From Streptomyces sp. NBC_01335 (lineage in GTDB: Bacteria > Actinomycetota > Actinomycetes > Streptomycetales > Streptomycetaceae), in assembly GCF_035953295.1 (NCBI RefSeq), contig NZ_CP108370.1:6371001-6435000 (forward strand): a DNA stretch of 64,000 nucleotides, read 5' to 3'. A program made the position numbers and the translations under genes. Positions 8,351 through 17,072 of this stretch are shown here, in pieces (positions within the stretch are counted from its first letter, which is position 1; each line of letters begins with the position of its first letter). The notes beneath the pieces were generated by a model. It worked only from the letters and a program-made list of their open reading frames with translations, did no database searches and was not told the origin of the DNA.

Positions 8351-9922
8351 ATGCCCCTGTTCGACATCTCTCCGCCCGTACGCCCGATCAGCCTGCCCAG
8401 CGAGGTGCGCGACGCGGCCCTGAACGCCGGGCCGGCCACCCCTCCGGCCGGCCTGTTCACCCCGGTCGTGGATGACGCCACCCTGGAGGTCTTCCGGCGG
8501 GCCGTCGACCCGGAGGACCCCTACGAACTGCGCGAGCTCTGGCTCGGCCGCGTCGAGCACCGTCTCGGCACCCACGCCCTACGCCCCGAACAGGCCGAAC
8601 GCTGGCGGAACTCGACCGTCCGCCGCCAGGTGACCGCCGAGGAGGTCCTCACCTCGCGGGCGACCGTCCGCTTCGTCAAGGAGCTCTTCAACTCCTACTT
8701 CCGCGACGACCTCTACGGACGCCTCCGGCAGGACGCGCGGTACATCCTCTCCAGCGGCTCCGTCGACGAGGAGCGGTGGGGGCTCCCCGAGACCATCAAG
8801 GACACCCTCCGCTACGCCCTGTCCCGCGACTGGTACGGATACTCCGACTCCTGCGGGCGCGCCCCCGCGCGGGATGCCGTCGCCGCCTACGAGAGCGCCC
8901 GCATCGCGGACGTCACCTACACGGCCGAGAACGTCGCCCTCACCATGGGCGGCACCTTCGCCGTCAGCTCCCTCGCCGACTTCGTCCTGACGGGCTCGAC
9001 GCACAACTCCCCGGCCCTGTGCGCCATTCCCAACTACCCGCCGCTCGTGGAGGCCATCGCCCGCCGCACACCGGTCACGCTGGTCCCGGTCTCCTCGGAC
9101 GACGGCGTGATGTCGGTCGACCCGGTCATCGCCGCGCTGACCCCCGACACGCCGTTCGTCATGCTCCAGACCGCGGCCAACCCCACGGGCGCCGGTGTCG
9201 CCGAGGCCGACCTGGAGCGGCTCGTCCGCGCCGCCTCGCCCAACACCATGATCCTCCTCGACGAGTGCCACGAATGGCTCGGCCCGAAGCGGGAGTTCGG
9301 CAAGTTCCGCGCGGCCTCCAACGTCATCCGGGTCTCCAGCCTGTCCAAGAACTGGTCGGCCCCGGGCGTCAAGGCCGGCTGGATCATGGCGGACGCGGCG
9401 TTCATCGCCGCCTATTACGAGTACGCCTCCACCAGCTTCGGCGGTCCCCCCTCGTTCCTCTACACCGCCATCGAGGTCCTCGCCCGCATGGAGCGCTGGA
9501 TGATCACAGGGGTCACCGAGGTGCGCGCGGCCGAACTGGCCGAGTTCGAGAAGACCTACGAACTCCAGCGCGCCGGCCTGCAGGCCGCGTACGACGGCTA
9601 CCGCCAGGAACGGCACTCCCGCGAGGCCGCGCTCGCCACCCTGCGCGACGCCAGCGGCGCCCGCCTCGCCGAGGTCGCGCACGTCCTGCGGCCCGAGTAC
9701 TCCATCAACACGGCCGTCGCCTTCGACCGCTGGGACGACTCCTACCTCTGCTTCCGTGAACTCCTGCGCGAGACGGGCGTCTCGGTCTATCCCGGCATCC
9801 TCAACTTCGGCTTCGGCAGCGGCGTCGTCCGACTCACCACCGCGCGCCCCTGGACCGTCCTCGACCCGGCCTTCGAGCGGATCCGGGCCACCGTGCGACG
9901 GGATGAGGCCGTCCATGCCTGA
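8351..9922 (+). CDS. PLP-dependent aminotransferase, fold type I
   Basis: This 523-residue class I/II aminotransferase-like enzyme has the PLP lysine at Lys333 in SSLSKNWSAPGVKAG, the aspartate in ILLDECHEW and the conserved asparagine in QTAANPTGAG. The first 110 residues are longer than in typical 400-aa aminotransferases and include ILSSGSVDEERWGLP, so it is a divergent branch. The substrate is unknown. The start ATG 8351 was preferred to an in-frame upstream codon at 8285 because TTGGAGACGGC precedes it and the protein pattern begins there. Its end overlaps the next gene by 8 bp. Its place between an amino-acid-type dioxygenase and sugar-phosphate-type enzymes suggests a role in making an unusual amino or keto acid building block. 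Confidence 0.85.
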   Translation: MPLFDISPPVRPISLPSEVRDAALNAGPATPPAGLFTPVVDDATLEVFRRAVDPEDPYELRELWLGRVEHRLGTHALRPEQAERWRNSTVRRQVTAEEVLTSRATVRFVKELFNSYFRDDLYGRLRQDARYILSSGSVDEERWGLPETIKDTLRYALSRDWYGYSDSCGRAPARDAVAAYESARIADVTYTAENVALTMGGTFAVSSLADFVLTGSTHNSPALCAIPNYPPLVEAIARRTPVTLVPVSSDDGVMSVDPVIAALTPDTPFVMLQTAANPTGAGVAEADLERLVRAASPNTMILLDECHEWLGPKREFGKFRAASNVIRVSSLSKNWSAPGVKAGWIMADAAFIAAYYEYASTSFGGPPSFLYTAIEVLARMERWMITGVTEVRAAELAEFEKTYELQRAGLQAAYDGYRQERHSREAALATLRDASGARLAEVAHVLRPEYSINTAVAFDRWDDSYLCFRELLRETGVSVYPGILNFGFGSGVVRLTTARPWTVLDPAFERIRATVRRDEAVHA

Positions 9923-10730
9923 GTTCCGCCTCCCGCCGGGCCGCAAGACCGTCATCGGCATGATCCACCTCCAGCCGCTCCCCGGCACCCCCTTCCACGA
10001 GGAAGGAGACTTCCGGGACATCCTGGAGACGGCCGTCGCCTCCGCCCGGGCGCTCGCCGCCGGCGGAGCCGACGGTTGCCTGATCCAGACCGTCGACCGC
10101 GTCTACTCCACCGAGGACGCCAGCGACCCGGCGCGCACGGTCGCGATGGGCCTGATCACCGACGCGGCCGTCCGGGCCGTGGCCGGCACGCCCGGCTTCC
10201 TCGTCGGCGTCCAGATCATGCGCAACGCCCTCAGCGCCTCCCTCGCCGTCGCCAAGGTGTCCGGAGGCCACTTCATCCGGGCCGGCGCGCTTGTCGGGAT
10301 GACCCTCAGCCCGCACGGCATGGTCACCCCCGACCCGCTCGCCGTCGCCGAGTACCGCAAGCGGATCTCCGCCGGGTCCGTGGGGATGATCGCCGACGTC
10401 GACTCGATGCACTTCCGCTGGTTCGGCGGGGAGAAGCCCACCGCGGAGGTCGCCCGCGCGGCCCGCGGCATGGGCGCCGATGCCGTCGCCCTCGGAGACC
10501 CGGACGAGGCACGCACCCACGAGCTGATCGCCTCCGTCCGCCGCGCCGCCCCGGGCCTCCCCGTCGTCCTCGCCGGCCACACCGACCACACCAACGCCGC
10601 CCGGCTGCTCGCCGACGCGGACGGGGCCTTCGTCGGCACGTGCCTCGAAGAGGGCGGCTGGGGCGGCCGGATCGACGCCGACCGGGTCCGCGCCTACGTC
10701 GACATCGCCCGCTCCCTGGAGTCCCGATGA
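9915..10730 (+). CDS. BtpA/SgcQ-family TIM-barrel protein
   Basis: This 271-residue protein matches the BtpA family (SgcQ in E. coli; BtpA in photosystem I biogenesis), a beta/alpha barrel family without an established reaction. Visible family features are KTVIGMIHLQPLPGTP at the N-terminus, LVGVQIMRN, the GGHFIRAGALVGM segment, MIADVDSMHFRW, and the terminal barrel pattern GLPVVLAGHTDHTNAARLL...DGAFVGTCLEEGG. The last segment resembles the phosphate-binding end of sugar-phosphate barrels. ATG 9915 lies inside the end of the aminotransferase gene, and its stop overlaps the SIS gene (ATGA), so the three are coupled. It is probably a lyase or isomerase step on a phosphorylated intermediate (inference). 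Confidence 0.85.
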   Translation: MPEFRLPPGRKTVIGMIHLQPLPGTPFHEEGDFRDILETAVASARALAAGGADGCLIQTVDRVYSTEDASDPARTVAMGLITDAAVRAVAGTPGFLVGVQIMRNALSASLAVAKVSGGHFIRAGALVGMTLSPHGMVTPDPLAVAEYRKRISAGSVGMIADVDSMHFRWFGGEKPTAEVARAARGMGADAVALGDPDEARTHELIASVRRAAPGLPVVLAGHTDHTNAARLLADADGAFVGTCLEEGGWGGRIDADRVRAYVDIARSLESR

Positions 10731-11851
10731 CCGCCCCGGCCCGCCCGCCCGCGGCAACGGGACCCATGGACGCCGCCGTCCTCGGCCGCCAGAGCGGACG
10801 CCTCGCGGCCGACCTCCGCGACCTCGCCGGCTTCCTCCCCGACCGCGTCGGTACGGCCTGGCACGAGCTGTACGGTCCCGACGGGGCGGGCGGGACCCCG
10901 CGCTCCGTCTGCCTGGTGGGCGACGGCGACTCCGTGCACGCGGGCACCGCCGCCGAGGCCGCCTTCGAGCACCTCGCACACCTGCCCTGCGAAGTTCAGC
11001 CCGCCCAGCGCTTCCTCGGCTACCACGTGCGTACGGCCGCCCCCGGCACCCTCGTCGTGGCCGTCTCGGCCTCCGGCCGCACCGAACGCGTCCTCCAGGG
11101 CGTCGCCGCGGCCCGTGCCCGAGGACTCCGTACCCTTGGCATCAGCGGATCGGCCACCAGCCCGCTCGCCGACGCCACCGACGCCCACGTCGCCGTCGGC
11201 CTGCCCGACCTCGAACCGTCCCCCGGCATCCGCACCCACCAGGCGAGCCTGGTCGCCCTGCTGGTGCTGGCGCTCCGTGCCGCGGAGACCACCCGCGGCA
11301 CGGAGTGGGCCACTCGCACCCGCGCCGAACTCCCCGGCCTCGCCGACGGGATCGCCGCGACCGAGGCGGCCGTCCGCGAGCGGGCCTCCGCATGGGGACG
11401 GACCCTGACCGACGCCCCCGTGATCGCCGTCCTCGGCACCGGCCCCGCCGAGGGCACGGCAGGCTACGCAGCCGCCAAGGTCGTCGAGGGCGCCGGAGTC
11501 CACGCGTACGGCCGGGACCTGGAGGAGTGGTGGCACGTGGAGCGGTTCGCCGCCCCCCTGGACACCCCTCTCGTGGTGCTCGCCCCGCACGGACCTGCCC
11601 GGCCCCGCGCCCTGGAGCTCGCCGAGCGCGCCCTCGCCCTCGGACGTCGGGTCGCCCTCGTCACGCCCGCCGAGGGGACCGAGGACCTCGACGACCGGAT
11701 CGTCCTCCTTCCGGTGCACGGCACCGCACGCGAGGAGTTCGCCCCGCTGCTCCACCAGATCTTCGCGGCCCACCTCGCTCTCGGGATCGCCCGCGGGCTG
11801 GGCCGCAGCCCCTTCCAGAGGCACCGCCCGACCGGCCCCGCCCTCCGATGA
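10727..11851 (+). CDS. Tandem SIS-domain protein, GlmS/AgaS-like
   Basis: This 374-residue protein carries two sugar isomerase (SIS) domains. The first covers about residues 55-185, with SVCLVGDGDSVHAGTAAEAA and the serine-rich phosphate loop VVAVSASGRTERV. The second covers about 220-350, with IAVLGTGPAEGTAGYAAAKV and a GRDLEEWWHVE segment like the EF.HGP..L element of GlmS-type isomerases. There is no glutaminase domain, so it should act as an aldose-ketose isomerase or amino-sugar-phosphate deaminase, or bind such a ligand. It starts at ATG 10727, overlapping the BtpA-family gene, which suggests the two act on the same phosphosugar-like intermediate. Confidence 0.85.
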   Translation: MTAPARPPAATGPMDAAVLGRQSGRLAADLRDLAGFLPDRVGTAWHELYGPDGAGGTPRSVCLVGDGDSVHAGTAAEAAFEHLAHLPCEVQPAQRFLGYHVRTAAPGTLVVAVSASGRTERVLQGVAAARARGLRTLGISGSATSPLADATDAHVAVGLPDLEPSPGIRTHQASLVALLVLALRAAETTRGTEWATRTRAELPGLADGIAATEAAVRERASAWGRTLTDAPVIAVLGTGPAEGTAGYAAAKVVEGAGVHAYGRDLEEWWHVERFAAPLDTPLVVLAPHGPARPRALELAERALALGRRVALVTPAEGTEDLDDRIVLLPVHGTAREEFAPLLHQIFAAHLALGIARGLGRSPFQRHRPTGPALR

Positions 11852-11910
11852 CACCGCGCCCACCCGGCCCCGTCGAAACCGCTCACCAGCACACAGCCAA
11901 GGAGACACCC

Positions 11911-12333
11911 ATGGACACCGTCTTCGACCCGGACAAGCACGTCCGGAACATCTACACCTCGCCCGAGGTCAAACTGCTCAACTCCCGGGGTGAAGTCATC
12001 CCGGGCATCCTCGGCACCGTCGGCGCCGGCGAACTGATCGAGGGCGGCGTGGCCATCGGGGCCGACCGCATCATCATGGAGTCCGGCTCCTGCTTCGACC
12101 TGCACACCCACCCCGGCGCGCACATCCTCTTCGTCCTCAGCTCCCGCGGCTACATCCATATCAACGGTGTGGACTACGAGATGGGCGCCGGCGACACGGT
12201 GTTCGTCCCAGCCAACTACGCGCACGGCGTGAAGACCAACCTGCACGTCCCCGAGCCGCTGGAGATCCTGGCCTTCGGCGTGCCGCACATGCCGCTGGAG
12301 TCCGCCGAACGCATGACCCTGGTGGAGGAGTGA
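11911..12333 (+). CDS. Small cupin protein
   Basis: This 140-residue protein has a single cupin fold. Cupin motif 1 is FDLHTHPGAHILFVLSSRG, with metal-ligand candidates His-x-His and the following His. Motif 2 is AGDTVFVPANYAHGVKTN. Small cupins of this type serve as isomerases, epimerases, dioxygenases or binding proteins, and the substrate cannot be deduced. The start at ATG 11911 has a clear AAGGAGA ribosome site 5 bases upstream, and the stop overlaps the carrier protein start. The 59-bp gap before it is the largest break since the BtpA gene, but it is still within the same operon. Confidence 0.85.
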   Translation: MDTVFDPDKHVRNIYTSPEVKLLNSRGEVIPGILGTVGAGELIEGGVAIGADRIIMESGSCFDLHTHPGAHILFVLSSRGYIHINGVDYEMGAGDTVFVPANYAHGVKTNLHVPEPLEILAFGVPHMPLESAERMTLVEE

Positions 12334-12641
12334 TGAGCAGCGGCCCCCGCGCCGGCGGGAGCCCGGCACACGCCGGACTCCCGGTCCCGCCCGATCTCGC
12401 GGCGGTCCTGGACGTGGTCCGCGGGCTCCTGACCGAACCGGTGCCGGCGTGGGGCCCCGAGCAGGCCGATGTCCCCCTCGCGGACCTCGGCTTCGACTCG
12501 CTGCGCACCGTGGGGCTCCTGGTCGAGGTCGAGACCGCCCTCGACGTCGAACTGCCCCAGGACAGGGTCACCGCCGACACCTTCCGTACCACCCGCACCC
12601 TCGCCGACGCCGTCCACGAGACCCGGCACGCGCATGGGTGA
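12333..12641 (+). CDS. Stand-alone acyl/peptidyl carrier protein
   Basis: This 102-residue carrier protein has phosphopantetheine site Ser56 in the DLGFDSLRT motif. The D-S-L form with Phe before Asp is closer to ACPs and aryl carriers than to the GGHSL form of peptidyl carriers. A Pro/Gly-rich 20-residue N-terminal tail precedes the four-helix domain. ATG 12333 is preferred over the adjacent GTG 12330 because of the GGAGGAG site and gives a one-base overlap (TGATG) with the cupin gene. The next gene, an acid ligase, starts before this one ends, so the ligase probably loads this carrier. Confidence 0.88.
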   Translation: MSSGPRAGGSPAHAGLPVPPDLAAVLDVVRGLLTEPVPAWGPEQADVPLADLGFDSLRTVGLLVEVETALDVELPQDRVTADTFRTTRTLADAVHETRHAHG

Positions 12642-14238
12642 CCCGACCGCGACCGACCAGGACCTCGTCCACCGCTACCGGGAAGCACCCTTTCCCACCA
12701 GCGCGGGCGGGGTCCGCTCGGTCCTCGACCACCTCGACCGGCACGCCCGGGAACGCGGCGGGGAACCGTACCTCACGACGCCGGCCGCCCACGGCACCGC
12801 GCGAACCCTGACCTATGCGGAGCTCGACCACTACAGCCGCCGAACCGCCCACTGGCTGGACACGGTCCTCGGGCTGCCGGCCGGCGGGCCCGTCGGCCTG
12901 ACCCCGGTCAACGACGTCCCATCGGTGATCGCCCTGTTCGCCGTCCTGCGCTCCGGCCGGCCCGCCCTCGTGCTCAACCCGGCGGACCCGGCCGCCCGGG
13001 TCGCCGAGCAGACCGCGGCCCTCGCGATCGAGGCGATCGTCACCGGCCCCGCCACGGCCGACGACCGGTTCCCCCGAACCGTCCGCGCCCCCGACCCCGA
13101 ACGGCTGCCCGACCCGCCCCCCGGCTGGTCCCCGCCGCCCCCGCGGGCGGACGCGGACGTGCTCTACTTCGGCACCTCAGGGTCCACCGCTGCCTCCAAG
13201 CTGGTCGCCCAGACCCACGGCAACGCCGTCGCCAACGCGGACGCCATGGTCCGGCACCACGGACTGCGCCCCGGCGACACCTTCCTCGGCTGCCTGCCCA
13301 TCCACCACGTCAACGGCGTGCACCTGACACTCATGGCCACCCTGGCCGCGGGTGCTCACGCGGTGCTCGCCCCGGGCTTCGACCCGTTCCGCTACCCGGA
13401 GCTCCTGACGCTCCACCGGCCGCGGGTCGCCGGCGTCGTCCCGAGCATCCTCGACGCCCTGTCCGCCGTGTGGCGCCGCCGCACCCTCCCGGCGGACTTC
13501 TCGCACTTCGTCACCGCCGCCGCCCCCCTGTCCGCCGAGACGGCGCGCGCCGTCCACACCCGGATCGGGGCCCGCGTCCTCCAGGGGTACGGCCTGACCG
13601 AGACCACCAACTTCTCCACCACCATGCCGCGCGACATCGGCGACGACGCCTATCGGCGCCTGCTGCTCGATGCCGACATCCCCACCGTCGGTGTCGCCGT
13701 CCCCGGCAACGAGGTGGCCGTGTTCGGCCCGGACGGCCGCCGCGCCCGCCCGGGCGAACCGGGGGAGATCCGCATGCGCGGCCACAACGTGATGTCCCGC
13801 TACGCGGGCAACGCCGAGGCCACCGCGGAGGCGTTCGCGGGCGGCTGGTTCCACTCCCAGGACCTCGGCCACGAGGTCCTGGACGAGAAGACCGGGCACA
13901 CGTACTTCGTCATCACCGGCCGCAGCAAGAACATCGCCAAGGTGCGCGGCGAGGCCGTGTCGCTGGAGGAGATGGAACGGGCTCTGCGGCGTCTTCCGGG
14001 CGTCCTGGACGCGGCCTGCGCCGCCGTCCCCGACCAGCTGCTCGGCGAGGTCGTGGCCGTGGTCCTGAACGCTCCCGACGCCGTCGGCGACGACGCGGTG
14101 CGCACGCACCTGCAAGCGCACTTCGCCGAGGCGGTCCAGCCCCATCGCATCCTGCGGGTGCCCGAGGTCCCCCGGACGGCCACCGGAAAGATCCTTCGGC
14201 CGGCCCTGCGGGACCTGCTGGCGCAGCCTCCGCGCTGA
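12634..14238 (+). CDS. AMP-forming acid ligase (carrier-loading adenylate enzyme)
   Basis: This 534-residue protein is a member of the ANL superfamily. The ATP-binding loop is FGTSGSTAASK (179-189). The motif QGYGLTETTNFSTT corresponds to A5. NIAKVRGEAVSLEEMERAL is the hinge region, and Lys in PRTATGKILRP is the catalytic A10 lysine. The sequence around the hinge and the WFHSQDLGHEVLD segment are closer to acyl-CoA/aryl ligases than to NRPS A domains. Because the gene overlaps the end of the carrier protein gene by 8 bp, loading of that carrier is the most likely role. CoA ligation remains possible. The nature of the acid is unknown. Confidence 0.85.
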   Translation: MGDPTATDQDLVHRYREAPFPTSAGGVRSVLDHLDRHARERGGEPYLTTPAAHGTARTLTYAELDHYSRRTAHWLDTVLGLPAGGPVGLTPVNDVPSVIALFAVLRSGRPALVLNPADPAARVAEQTAALAIEAIVTGPATADDRFPRTVRAPDPERLPDPPPGWSPPPPRADADVLYFGTSGSTAASKLVAQTHGNAVANADAMVRHHGLRPGDTFLGCLPIHHVNGVHLTLMATLAAGAHAVLAPGFDPFRYPELLTLHRPRVAGVVPSILDALSAVWRRRTLPADFSHFVTAAAPLSAETARAVHTRIGARVLQGYGLTETTNFSTTMPRDIGDDAYRRLLLDADIPTVGVAVPGNEVAVFGPDGRRARPGEPGEIRMRGHNVMSRYAGNAEATAEAFAGGWFHSQDLGHEVLDEKTGHTYFVITGRSKNIAKVRGEAVSLEEMERALRRLPGVLDAACAAVPDQLLGEVVAVVLNAPDAVGDDAVRTHLQAHFAEAVQPHRILRVPEVPRTATGKILRPALRDLLAQPPR

Positions 14239-14286
14239 CCCGCGCCCGCCCCTTCCCACCCGTTTCCCGACCCTGGAACCCGAGGC

Positions 14287-15639
14287 ATGACCATGACCCT
14301 GCTGACTCCTCACGACCCCCGGACGGGCCTGCCCCGCCCGGCCTACCAGGCCGCGCGCGAGAAGGACGTCACGGCCGCGGTCGAGGCCGCGGCGGCGGCC
14401 CAGCGCGGCTGGGCCGCGCTCCCCCCGGGGCAGCGGTCCCGGCGCCTGCTGCGGCTGGCCGACCGTATCGAGGACCGCGCGGAGGAGTACGCCGAGGCCC
14501 TGCGGGCCGGCACGGGCAAGCTGCCGGCGGAGGCGCGGGGCGAGGTCGAGGGCAGCGCCGACGTCCTCCGGTTCTACGCGGGCGCCGCCCGCACCGAGGT
14601 CTCTCCGGCGGCCGGCCGGCGCATGGCCGACCGCGAGAGCTGGGTGCGCTGGGAGCCGCTCGGCGTCGTCGCCGCGGTCGTCCCCTGGAACTACCCGTTG
14701 ATGATGGCGATGTGGCGGCTGGGCCCTGCCCTGGCCGCCGGGAACACCGTCGTCCTCAAGCCGGCCGAGACCACGCCCGACACCGCGCTCCTGCTCGCCG
14801 AGGACGCCGCCGGACTCCTCGGCGACGACGTGGTCCGCGTACTCCCCGGGGACCGGCAGACCGGCGTCCTGCTCGTGGAGGCCCGCGTCGACGCCATCGC
14901 CTTCACCGGAAGCACCGCCGGCGGCCTGGACGTCGCCTACCGCGCCGGACTGCGGCGGGTCAGCCTCGAACTCGGCGGCAACTGCGCCGCCCTGGTGCTG
15001 CCCGACGCGCCCGCGTACACCTGCGCCTCGCTGGCCGCCGCCTCCGTCTTCAACGCCGGCCAGAGCTGCGCCGCCCCCGCGCGGGTGATCACGCTCCCCG
15101 AGAACCACGACGCCGTGGTCGCGGGGCTGGCCCGGGAGATGGGCCGCATGGTCGCCGGGGTCGACTTCGGCCCGCTCAACAACCCCGACCAGGCGGCCCG
15201 TTACGACCGCATCCTGGAGGCGAGCCGGGCGGGCGTCCGGCACACGGGCCGGACCGAGCCGGGCCCGGAGCGCGACGGCGGCCACTGGCGGCCGTCCGTG
15301 GTCCTCGCGGACCTCGCCGACGACGACCCGGCCGTGGTGGAGGAGGTCTTCGGGCCGGTCCTGACCGTGCAGCGGGCCCGGGACCTCGCGCACGCGGTCG
15401 AGCTCGCCAACGGCGTGCCCCAGGCACTGGCCGCCAGTGTGTGGTCCTCGGACGTCTCGTCCGCCCTGACGCTGGCGGGCGAACTGGAAGCCGGGGAGGC
15501 CTGGGTCAACTGCCACCTCGACCAGACCCCCGAACTCCCGCACGGCGGGCGCAAGTCGTCGGGCCACGGAACAGACCTGAGCGTGCTGGCCATCGCCGAG
15601 TACCAGCGCCCCAAGTGCGTGACCGTACGCCTGGACTGA
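14287..15639 (+). CDS. NAD(P)-dependent aldehyde dehydrogenase
   Basis: This 450-residue aldehyde dehydrogenase has the nucleophile Cys261 in FNAGQSCAAP and general base Glu228 in SLELGGN. The cofactor segment VVPWNYPLMMAMW, KPAETTP and the FTGS motif are also visible. Its length is slightly under the family's usual 480-500 residues because the N-terminus is short. It would oxidise an aldehyde intermediate to an acid, or a carrier-bound semialdehyde, as the last gene of this operon. Two in-frame ATGs (14287 and 14293) are possible; the first was taken. A strong hairpin follows the stop. Confidence 0.9.
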   Translation: MTMTLLTPHDPRTGLPRPAYQAAREKDVTAAVEAAAAAQRGWAALPPGQRSRRLLRLADRIEDRAEEYAEALRAGTGKLPAEARGEVEGSADVLRFYAGAARTEVSPAAGRRMADRESWVRWEPLGVVAAVVPWNYPLMMAMWRLGPALAAGNTVVLKPAETTPDTALLLAEDAAGLLGDDVVRVLPGDRQTGVLLVEARVDAIAFTGSTAGGLDVAYRAGLRRVSLELGGNCAALVLPDAPAYTCASLAAASVFNAGQSCAAPARVITLPENHDAVVAGLAREMGRMVAGVDFGPLNNPDQAARYDRILEASRAGVRHTGRTEPGPERDGGHWRPSVVLADLADDDPAVVEEVFGPVLTVQRARDLAHAVELANGVPQALAASVWSSDVSSALTLAGELEAGEAWVNCHLDQTPELPHGGRKSSGHGTDLSVLAIAEYQRPKCVTVRLD

Positions 15640-15664
15640 CCGGGCGTCATCCGCGAACCGGCCC

Positions 15665-15708
15665 CGGAGGGAGCGAGCCACCCGGCATGATCAGGTGGCC
15701 GCCCTCCG
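15665..15708. terminator. Bidirectional hairpin terminator
   Basis: Between the convergent ends of the aldehyde dehydrogenase and glycosyltransferase genes, CGGAGGG (15665-15671) pairs with CCCTCCG (15702-15708) and GCCACC (15677-15682) pairs with GGTGGC (15694-15699), with a small internal bulge. No T-run follows, as is usual in Streptomyces. It is placed to stop transcription from both sides. Confidence 0.7.
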
Positions 15709-15726
15709 TGGTTCCCGGCGTCCGGC

Positions 15727-17064
15727 TCAGCGGGCCGCGGCGAGCAGGCCGGCGACGAGCCCCGCCGCCCGGGGCGCCCCGCCCTCCGCGAGCATCGCGT
15801 CCCGCAGCCGCGCGCACGCGACCCGGTGCGAGCCGTCGGCCAGGACCTGGTCCACGGCCTCGCGCAGCAGCTCCGCCGTGACCGTGGCGTAGGGGTTTTG
15901 CAGGTCCCAGGGCGCCACTGCGGCACCGCCCCCGACCGCCGTCGCCGCGTTGGCGAACTGGTCCCCGACACCGGGCACGGACACCATCGGCACGCCCGCG
16001 AGAATGCTCTCGGTGGTCGAGTTCATCCCGTGGTGCGTGATGAAGACGTCGGCGTACCGCTCCAGCACCTCGCGCTGCGGGACGAAGTCCCGCACCAGGA
16101 AGTTCGCCGGCCAGTCCGGCTCGTCCCCGGCGGCCAGCAGGGAGCCGACGGCCGTGACGACCAGGAGGTCCTCGCGGCCGCCCAGCGCCGTGGTCAGCCG
16201 GTCCAGCATCGCCGTCAGGAACGCGCGGCCGGTGGCCGCGCCCCCGACCGGGCTCCGGAAGCGGAAGTCCGTCAGGACCGTGCCCAGGGAGAACAGCACC
16301 ACGGACCGGCCGGCCCTCCGCGCCGCGCCGAGCGTCTCGAAGGGGAAGCCGGAGGAGTCGTGGCGGAGGCGCGCCTCGGTGCGCACCGGCCCCGTGAGCG
16401 CGGTGCCCGGCGTGTACCGGCCCGCCCCCACGGAGGCGCCGACGTGCACACAGGTGTCCCGGTACGGCTCCAGCGCCTCCGCGAGACGCGGGGTGTCCGG
16501 GCCCGGCGCGCGGGACAGCTCCCGCGCGGCGGTGACCACGGAGAGGTCCCGGGACGGGAACAGTGCCGGCAGTAGGCCCTCGCCCAGCGGGTCCACCCCG
16601 TACCGGGCCAGGTACACCTCGTTCGCCCGGGTCAGTTCCGGGTGCGGGCGCCCGTGCTGCACGGCGAAGTCCTCGCCGAGGGCCCCGTAGCCGGGGAAGG
16701 TCACCAGGGAGACGGACGGGACGCCGTGGATCCGTGCCGCGAGCATGCCGTGGATGCCGAACACGTCGTAGAGGACGACGTCCGGCCGGAAGGCGGCCAC
16801 GGCCTCCTGGTACGCGTCGCTCACGGACAGCGGGTGGACGAAGCTCTTGAAGGGCAGGTCGCCGAGGCCGTCGGGCGTCGGAGGCAGAGGCACCGACGGG
16901 ACGGCCGTGTAACCGGCCCCCACGGACGAGAAGACGTCCACGAGGGTGTCCGGGCCGAAGCCGCGGACCTCGGTCACGTCCGGCCGACGGAGCAGTTCCT
17001 CCACGATCGCGAGCAGGGGGTTGACGTGTCCGATCGCGTCGATCGGGAGTACGGCGATCCGCAT
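15727..17064 (-). CDS. GT1-family glycosyltransferase (MGT-like)
   Basis: This 445-residue enzyme of the GT-B fold is like macrolide and antibiotic glycosyltransferases. The N-terminal acceptor domain begins MRIAVLPIDAIGHVNPLLAI with the conserved G-H-N-P loop. The C-terminal donor domain carries VLFSLGTVLTDF, VRDFVPQREVLERYADVFIT and HHGMNSTTESILAGVPMVSV, followed by GDQ and the donor-binding end of the signature. It would transfer an activated sugar to the product or an intermediate. It is the last gene of a five-gene leftward operon, 8 bp after the radical SAM gene. The ATG at 17064 was chosen over long upstream frame extensions because the GT-B fold starts exactly there. Confidence 0.9.
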   Translation of the reverse strand: MRIAVLPIDAIGHVNPLLAIVEELLRRPDVTEVRGFGPDTLVDVFSSVGAGYTAVPSVPLPPTPDGLGDLPFKSFVHPLSVSDAYQEAVAAFRPDVVLYDVFGIHGMLAARIHGVPSVSLVTFPGYGALGEDFAVQHGRPHPELTRANEVYLARYGVDPLGEGLLPALFPSRDLSVVTAARELSRAPGPDTPRLAEALEPYRDTCVHVGASVGAGRYTPGTALTGPVRTEARLRHDSSGFPFETLGAARRAGRSVVLFSLGTVLTDFRFRSPVGGAATGRAFLTAMLDRLTTALGGREDLLVVTAVGSLLAAGDEPDWPANFLVRDFVPQREVLERYADVFITHHGMNSTTESILAGVPMVSVPGVGDQFANAATAVGGGAAVAPWDLQNPYATVTAELLREAVDQVLADGSHRVACARLRDAMLAEGGAPRAAGLVAGLLAAAR

Positions 17065-17072
17065 GAGACGCC

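Noticed and set aside
13177..15681. A very long open frame (over 800 codons) on the - strand opposite the acid ligase and aldehyde dehydrogenase genes
   Set aside because: It is low-complexity, Gly/Arg/Val-rich and has no protein motifs; the + strand genes have catalytic motifs, ribosome sites and overlaps. It is a product of high third-position GC.
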